Shown here piece by piece: positions 23,101 through 33,200 of a stretch of 64,000 nucleotides of DNA. Below the pieces are notes generated by a model. That model had not been told where the DNA came from. It did not search any database and worked only from the letters and a program-made list of their open reading frames with translations. Source of the DNA: Escarpia spicata (Eukaryota > Annelida > Polychaeta > Sabellida > Siboglinidae); assembly GCA_963995525.1 (NCBI GenBank), contig OZ023206.1, forward strand, positions 3,100,241 through 3,164,240, read 5' to 3'. The position numbers and the translations under genes were made by a program. Numbering within the stretch: position 1 is the first letter of the stretch; each line of letters begins with the position of its first letter.

Positions 23101-26100
23101 AGTCAGATATACACTCAATAAGAAGAGATCAGTCAGAGATACATACAATAATAAGAGATCAGTCATAGATACATACAATAATAAGAGATCAGTCAGAGAT
23201 ACATAAAATAATAAGAGATCAGTCAGAGATATATTCAATAATAAGAGATCAGTCAGAAATGCATTCAATAATAAGAGATCAGTCAGATATACTCTCAATA
23301 ATAAGAGATCAGGCAGAGATACATTCAATAATAAGAGATCAGTCAGAAATACATTCAATAATAAGAGATCAGTCAGAGATACATACAATAATAATAGATC
23401 AGTCAGAGATACATTCAATAATAAGAGATCAGTCAGATATACATATAATAATAAGAGATCAGTCAAAGATACATACTATAATAAGAGATCAGTCAGATAT
23501 ACAGTCAATAATAAGAGATCAGTCAGAAGTACATACAATAATAAGAAATCAGTCAGAGATACTTACAATAATAAGAGATCAGTCAGTGATACATACAATA
23601 ATAAGAGATCAGTCAGAGATATATTCAATAATAAGAGATCAGTCAGAAATACATTCAATAATAAGAGATCAGTCAGATATACTCTCAATAATAAGAGATC
23701 AGTCAGAGATGCATTCAATAATAAGAGATCAGTCAGAGATACTTACAATAATAAGAGATCAGTCAGTGATACATACAATAATAAGAGATCAGTCAGAGAT
23801 ATATTCAATAATAAGAGATCAGTCAGAAATACATTCAATAATAAGAGATCAGTCAGATATACTCTCAATAATAAGAGATCAGTCAGAGATGCATTCAATA
23901 ATAAGAGATCAGTCAGAGATACATTCAATAATAAGAGATCAGTCAGAGATACATTTAATAATAAGAGATCAGTCAGAGATACATACAATAATAAGAGATC
24001 AGTCAGAGATATATACAATAATAAGAGATCAGTCAGAAATAAATTCAATAATAAGGGATCAGTCAGAAATACACTCAATAATAAGAGATCAGTCAGAGAT
24101 ACATTCAATAATAAGAGATCGGTCAGAGATACATTCAATAATAATAGATCAGTCAGAGATACATTCAATAATAACAGATCAGTCAGAGATACATTCAACA
24201 ATAAGCGATCAGTCAGAGATACATACAATAATAAGAGATCAGTCAGAGATACATTCAATAATAATAGATCAGTCAGAGATGCATTCAATAATAATAGATC
24301 AGTCAGAGATACATACAATAATAAGTGATCAGTCAGAGATACATACAATAATAAGAGATCAGTCAGAGATACATTCAAAAATAATAGATCAGTCAGAGAT
24401 ACATTCAATAATAACAGATCAGTCAGAGATACATTCAACAATAAGCGATCAGTCAGAGATACATACAATAATAAGAGATCAGTCAGAGATACATTCAATA
24501 ATAATAGATCAGTCAGAGATGCATTCAATAATAATAGATCAGTCAGAGATACATTCAATACTAATAGATCAGTCAGAGATACATACAATAATAAGTGATC
24601 AGTCAGAGATACATACAATAATAAGAGATCAGTCAGAGATACATACAATAATAAGAGATCAGTCAGAGATACATTCAATAATAAGAGATCAGTCAGAGAT
24701 GCATTCACTAATAAGAGATCAGTCAGAGATACATTCAATAATAAGAGATCATTCAGAGATACATAAAATAATAATAGATCAGTCAGAGATACATTCAATA
24801 ATAAGAGATCAGTCAGATATACACTCAATAATAAGAGATCAGTCAGAGATTCATTAAATAATAATAGATCAGTCAGAGATACATTCAATAATAACAGATC
24901 AGTCAGAGATACATTCAATAATAAGCGATCAGTCAGAGATACATTCAATAATAAGAGATCAGTCAGAGATACATACAATAATAATAGATCAGTCAGAGAT
25001 ACATTCAATAATAAGAGATCAGTCAGATATACATATAATAATAAGAGATCAGTCAAAGATACATACAATAATAAGAGATCGGTCAGATATACATTCAATA
25101 ATAAGAGATCAGTCAGAAATACATACAGTAATAAGAGATCAGTCAGAGATACATTCAATAATAAGAGATTAGTCAGAAATACATTCAATAATAAGAGATC
25201 AGTCAGATATACACTCAATAAGAAGAGATCAGTCAGAGATACATACAATAATAAGAGATCAGTCATAGATACATACAATAATAAGAGATCAGTCAGAGAT
25301 ACATAAAATAATAAGAGATCAGTCAGAGATATATTCAATAATAAGAGATCAGTCAGAAATGCATTCAATAATAAGAGATCAGTCAGATATACTCTCAATA
25401 ATAAGAGATCAGGCAGAGATACATTCAATAATAAGAGATCAGTCAGAAATACATTCAATAATAAGAGATCAGTCAGAGATACATACAATAATAATAGATC
25501 AGTCAGAGATACATTCAATAATAAGAGATCAGTCAGATATACATATAATAATAAGAGATCAGTCAAAGATACATACTATAATAAGAGATCAGTCAGATAT
25601 ACAGTCAATAATAAGAGATCAGTCAGAAGTACATACAATAATAAGAAATCAGTCAGAGATACTTACAATAATAAGAGATCAGTCAGTGATACATACAATA
25701 ATAAGAGATCAGTCAGAGATATATTCAATAATAAGAGATCAGTCAGAAATACATTCAATAATAAGAGATCAGTCAGATATACTCTCAATAATAAGAGATC
25801 AGTCAGAGATGCATTCAATAATAAGAGATCAGTCAGAGATACTTACAATAATAAGAGATCAGTCAGTGATACATACAATAATAAGAGATCAGTCAGAGAT
25901 ATATTCAATAATAAGAGATCAGTCAGAAATACATTCAATAATAAGAGATCAGTCAGATATACTCTCAATAATAAGAGATCAGTCAGAGATGCATTCAATA
26001 ATAAGAGATCAGTCAGAGATACATTCAATAATAAGAGATCAGTCAGAGATACATTTAATAATAAGAGATCAGTCAGAGATACATACAATAATAAGAGATC

Positions 26101-29100
26101 AGTCAGAGATATATACAATAATAAGAGATCAGTCAGAAATAAATTCAATAATAAGGGATCAGTCAGAAATACACTCAATAATAAGAGATCAGTCAGAGAT
26201 ACATTCAATAATAAGAGATCGGTCAGAGATACATTCAATAATAATAGATCAGTCAGAGATACATTCAATAATAACAGATCAGTCAGAGATACATTCAATA
26301 ATAAGCGATCAGTCAGAGATACATACAATAATAAGAGATCAGTCAGAGATACATTCAATAATAATAGATCAGTCAGAGATACATTCAATAATAAGAGATC
26401 AGTCAGAAATACATTCAATAATAAGAGATCAGTCAGAGATACATACAATAATAATAGATCAGTCAGAGATACATTCAATAATAAGAGATCAGTCAGATAT
26501 ACATATAATAATAAGAGATCAGTCAAAGATACATACAATAATAAGAGATCGGTCAGATATACATTCAATAATAAGAGATCAGTCAGAAATACATACAATA
26601 ATAAGAGATCAGTCAGAGATACATTCAATAATAAGAGATCAGTCAGATATACATACAATAATAAGAGATCAGTCAGAGATATATTCAATAATAAGAGATC
26701 AGTCAGATATACTCTCAATAATAAGAGATCAGTCAGATATACATTCAATAATAAGAGATCAGTCAGAGATACATACAATAATAACAGATCAGTCAGAGAT
26801 ACATTCAATAATAAGAGATCAGTCAGATATACATATAATAATAAGAGATCAGTCAAAGATACATACAATAATAACAGATTAGTCAGAGATATATTCAATA
26901 ATAAGAGATCAGTCAGATATACTCTCAATAATAAGAGATCAGTCAGATATACATTCAATAATAAGAGATCAGTCAGAGATACATACAATAATAACAGATC
27001 AGTCAGAGATACATTCAATAATAAGAGATCAGTCAGATATACATATAATAATAAGAGATCAGTCAAAGATACATACAATAATAACAGATTAGTCAGATAT
27101 ACATTCAATAATAAGAGATCAGTCAGAAGTACATTCAATAATAACAGATCAGTCAGAGATACATTCAATAATAAGCGATCAGTCAGAGATACATACAATA
27201 ATAAGAGATCAGTCAGAGATACATTCAATAATAATAGATCAGTCAGAGATACATTCAATAATAAGAGATCAGTCAGAAATACATTCAATAATAAGAGATC
27301 AGTCAGAGATACATACAATAATAATAGATCAGTCAGAGATACATTCAATAATAAGAGATCAGTCAGATATACATATAATAATAAGAGATCAGTCAAAGAT
27401 ACATACAATAATAAGAGATCGGTCAGATATACATTCAATAATAAGAGATCAGTCAGAAATACATACAATAATAAGAGATCAGTCAGAGATACATTCAATA
27501 ATAAGAGATCAGTCAGATATACATACAATAATAAGAGATCAGTCAGAGATATATTCAATAATAAGAGATCAGTCAGATATACTCTCAATAATAAGAGATC
27601 AGTCAGATATACATTCAATAATAAGAGATCAGTCAGAGATACATACAATAATAACAGATCAGTCAGAGATACATTCAATAATAAGAGATCAGTCAGATAT
27701 ACATATAATAATAAGAGATCAGTCAAAGATACATACAATAATAACAGATTAGTCAGATATACATTCAATAATAAGAGATCAGTCAGAAGTACATACAATA
27801 ATAAGAGATCAGTCAGAGATACATACAATAATAAGAGATCAGTCAGAGATATATTCAATAATAAGAGATCAGTCAGAAATACATTCAATAATAAGAGATC
27901 AGTCAGATATACACTCAATAATAAGAGATCAGTCAGAGATTCATTAAATAATAATAGATCAGTCAGAGATACATACAATAATAAGAGATCAGTCAGAGAT
28001 ACATTCAACAATAAGAGATCAGTCAGAAATACATTCAATAATAAGAGATCAGTCAGATATACACTCAATAATAAGAGATCAGTCAAAGATACATACAATA
28101 ATAAGAGATAAGTCAGAGATACATTCAATAATAAGAGATCAGTCAGATATACATACAATAATAAGAGATCAGTCAGAGATACATACAATTAAAAGAGATC
28201 AGTCAGATATACATTCAATAATAAGAGATCAGTCAGAGATACATACAATAATAAGAGATCAGTCAGAGATACATACAATAATAAGAGATCAGTCAGAGAT
28301 ACATACAATAATAAGAGATCAGTCAGAGATATATTCAATAATAAGAGATCAGTCAGAGATACATAGAATAATAAGAGATCAGTCAGAGATACATATAATA
28401 ATAAGAGATCAGTCAGAGATACATATAATAATAAGGGATCAGTCAGAGATACATTTAATAATAAGAGATCAGTCAGAGATACATTCAATAATAAGAGATC
28501 AGTCAAAGATGCCCTCTACTAAAACCAATGTTAATTAGCTATCGTATTCGTATAATGATTATTCTGTATTATTTTATATAGTTATTGTGCTAGGTTGATT
28601 ATTATTAATATTATTTAATTTTGATGAATAACTGCTATTTATTTACTTCTATATTTAGAAATTCTACATTATTGAATACGTATGTATTTGTTTATTTTAT
28701 GTATGTATTTATTTATTTCATTCTTTACCACTAATAGTTATTTTAAATTAATATACATATTTATTGCAATTCTACAATTTTTATGTATTTTAATATGTTG
28801 TGAAGCGCCACGAACAATACTGGATGTGGCGCAATACCAAATAAAATATATTATTATTATTAATAAGAGATCAGTCAGAGATACATTTGCAATCAGGAAA
28901 CATCATTAAGATTGTCTGAAAACGACTCATCTTATTCAATTTTGGGAGGTGTTGATGTCTATACACAGAACACCCGGAAGATAGACTTTAAATATCCAAT
29001 GACAGATATCGTTTTAAATACTACAATTCAAGAAAACATATTGTTGATATGAACTTGTCAGAGCTGGATTGTCGTATCCAACGGACATCAATTTAATTGA

Positions 29101-30138
29101 TTAATTATAGTTGTAATATACAAGGAACCCCACTTAATAACACCCCTGTATAGAACAATAGTTTGGCTTCATTTAGCACATGCCTACCAATATGTAGGTC
29201 GTATCGTAAGACGGACATCGCTGCGGAAGACCGAATACGGAGGACAGCAACTAAGGTTACTCCAGAACTAAGATATCTTAGTTATGACAAAACGACTTAA
29301 GATAATGTGGTTTAACACCTCTAGATTTGTGAACGGAAAATAACAGTATCGGACACACGTTTGTTTAAATGTTGTATGAATATAACAATATTTATATCCT
29401 AATGTTATTTTAACGCTAAACAAACTTTTTATTAGTCATATAAGCACAAAACATAATATATAACGTTGAAAGGCAAAATGTTTCTGCTTTTGATGCGAGA
29501 ATATACTTTTTCGCTTTAATTACCTTTGGCTACGTCTCATTAACCACTTCCTCGGACGGCAATGCTAAAAATATTGGTCTACCAGAATTCATTCTGCTAA
29601 CAAATTCTCATTCCAGTGGCTTCTGTTTGGATAGCGTAAGTGTTAACATTTGGCTGTAATGTGTTTTACCAACTAGTAAATATAATCTGAATATAATAAT
29701 ATTCTGGAGTTACTTGTCTAACCCTTGTTGTCTGTTGTTCTGTCTTGTTTGCGTGCAGGTATCCCCGGAAACATCATCATCGAGCCTCGTTTGTAACTGC
29801 AATCATCTGAGTACATTCAGTGGCCAGTTCTTCATTCCTCCCAGCAAAGTCGATATATTTGACTTCTCGCTTCTTCATGGGATCCAGACAAACGCTGTGA
29901 CGTTGAGCACTGTTCTTGTCGTCTGGTTTATTTATATATTATTCGTCGTGTGGGCTCGTCATCGTGACAGTAAAGACAAGACCAATGTAGGTGAATTTAC
30001 GTTTAATATATAATGTGCGCGCCCATGCCTGTGTGCGTGTGTACACATGTGTGTGCGCGCACACGTGTGTGTACACATGTGTGTATGTATATTCATGTGT
30101 GTGTGTGTATGTATGCGTGGTGTGTGTGCGGCGCGTGC

Positions 30139-30222
<84 letters not shown>

Positions 30223-33200
30223 ATGTGTCAGTACCATGTCGAATAAAAGTCAATTTGATTTGATAAAACACGAAGGATCCTCGTGTAAAATGCATCTGAT
30301 TCTCACGACTGCAGTTCTAATATTATCCTTGAAAGGAAGAACACGGATGTGTTTTATCTCATTGCGTCGTCGGTCTCTACTTTATTGTAATGTAGGAATT
30401 TCGGTGTTTAGCTCTTGGCGTATTGTGTAATTATATCCTGCCTATCTTAGTTGTCGTTGTAGCGACAAGTGACCTTTCTGGTTGACAACGAAGACGACGC
30501 CGAGTATTTGTATCTGGTGACCGTTCTGACGGCTGTGGGGAAAGGAGCTGGCACGAGTGCAAGGGTGTCCTTAACTATGGTTGGCAACGAAGGAGTCGGT
30601 GAAATACATGCATTGAAGGACGACAAATTGACATTGTTTAAGAATGGGTCCGAAGACTGGTTCATACTTGCTGAAACGTGCCGCCTCGGCAAGTTGAAAA
30701 GTCTTATTTTGTCGATCGACTATTCCAATATTGATCACTACTGGTACGTACCGGTTTCTACACACACGCACGCACGCACACACACACACGCCGCGCGCAC
30801 GCCGCGCACACGCCGCGCACACTTCGCGCTCACGCGCACACACGCACACACGCTCACGCGCACACAAACAGTTTTCCAAGATTTGCGTTGGCTCATTGTA
30901 TTTATGTGCATATATGATAACGGCGCATATATGATAACGGAACTAAGAAAGAGTTTAATAATCACAGACATGATACGGTATGTCAATGTGTTGGTGTAGG
31001 TTTAATAATCACCGACATAACATGGTATGTCAATGTGTTGCTGAAGGTTTAATAATCACCGACATAACATGGTATGTCAATGTGTTGCTGTAGGTTTATT
31101 AATCACCGACATAACATGGTATGTCAATGTGTTGCTGTAGGTTTAATAATCACCGACATAACATGGTATGTCAATGTGTTGCTGTAGGTTTAATAATCAC
31201 CGACATAACATGGTATGTCAATGTGTTGCTGTAGGTTTAATAATCACCGCCATAACATGGTATGCCAATGTGTTGCTGTAGGTTTAATAATCACCGACAT
31301 AACATGGTATGTCAATGTGTTGCTGTAGGTTTAATAATCACCGACATAACATGGTATGCCAATGTGTTGCTGAAGGTTTAATAATCACCGACATATCATG
31401 GTATGGCAATGTGTTGCTGAAGGTTTAATAATCACCGACATAACATGGTATGGCAATGTGTTGCTGAAGGTTTAATAATCACCGACATAACATGGTATGG
31501 CAATGTGTTGCTGAAGGTTTAATAATCACCGACATAACATGGTATGTCAATGTGTTGCTGAAGGTTTAATAATCACCGACATAACATGGTATGTCAATGT
31601 GTTGCTGTAGGTTTAATAATCACCGACATAACATGGTATGGCAATGTGTTGCTGAAGGTTTAATAATCACCGACATAACATGGTATGCCAATGTGTTGCT
31701 GAAGGTTTAATAATCACCGACATAACATGGTATGGCAATGTGTTGCTGAAGGTTTAATAATCACCGACATAACATGGTATGGCAATGTGTTGCTGAAGGT
31801 TTAATAATCACCGACATAACATGGTATGGCAATGTGTTGCTGAAGGTTTAATAATCACCGACATAACATGGTATGGCAATGTGTTGCTGAAGGTTTAATA
31901 ATCACCGACATAACATGGTATGTCAATGTGTTGCTGTAGGTTTAATAATCACCGACATAACATGGTATGTCAATGTGTTGCTGTAGGTTTAATAATCACC
32001 GACATAACATGGTATGTCAATGTGTTGCTGTAGGTTTAATAATCACCGACATAACATGGTATGTCAATGTGTTGCTGTAGGTTTATTAATCACCGACATA
32101 ACACGGTATGCCAATGTGTTGTTGTAGGTTTCTGTACCAGATCACCGTGCACGACACACAAACTGACGAGATTTTGAATTTTGTATGCGACAAGCGGCTA
32201 CCTCCGGACAAAGGGGGAACATTGGCCGAACACACACTAAATGTGACGAAGGAACAGGTGCTAAAATACACACTTCGCGTGAAATCGCTGCAGGGATTTC
32301 GAGATAAATATCCCTGGGCAAGCATATTCACGTGTCTTTCTCTTAGCACCTTCACAAGAGTGGAGCGCTTGTCGGGATGTTTCGCGTTCATTATGTCGTC
32401 GATGCTCGTCAACATAATGTTTTACGAGCAGAAAAAGACGAACCATTTCCACGACGAATTGAAATTCAACGTCGTCACCATCGATGTGGACAAACTAATT
32501 ATTGGCGTGGAAAGTGCCCTTATGGTTATGCCAATCAACATATTGATCGTATTTTTATTCCGTTTTGCAATTCCTCGCACACCGAAATTTCAAATACGTT
32601 ACAGCGACGACGATTCTTTTAAGTCGTCTTCCTTACACAAAAAAACCATTTCAGGCAAATTGTCGGAAGGAGATCACGGCGACATTACAGATAAGAGTAA
32701 ACCTGATGCGGAACTGCCTCACAGTAAACCTGAAGCCAAAGTACAAGACAAGAACACACATTTCCAGAAAACTCCGGGTTTTCGATTACCATGGTGGTGT
32801 AAGTACATCGCCTGGGCTTTAACCGTTGCCGTGTGCACAGTGTCGTCCTATGTGACCCTCATGTATGGACTGACCTACGGCTATTACAAGAGTATAGCGT
32901 GGCTCACGTCATTTCTCACGTCGGCCACAACAGACATCAGCGTCGTGCAACCAGCTAAGGTGGCCATCACAGTGTGTGTGATGACATTCATACTAAAACG
33001 TCCAGTGCAGCCGATCTCCAACCTCGCCGGTTGCATCAAGGGTTAGTATGCGTCGATCCAATATAATTATTATAAACACATGCGTTTTATCCAACATAAT
33101 GATTATTATTTTATGCATAATGACATTTATTACTTTGTGTTTTAAATATAAATTGAATTGGCTATGTATTATTAATTCATACGTGTAAACATGAATAAAT

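Noticed and set aside
16598..28188. Open frames of 400-780 codons on both strands over the 30-bp repeats
   Set aside because: A 30-bp period keeps a frame open on both strands whenever one unit lacks stops. The decapeptide is low complexity, variants are not codon-biased, and there are no splice or start signals.
16671..28510. CRISPR-like repeat array
   Set aside because: Units are contiguous with no unique spacers, and the context is a eukaryotic intron.
29939..30430. Cys/Arg/Val- or Thr/His-rich open frames
   Set aside because: They translate GT and GCGT microsatellites.
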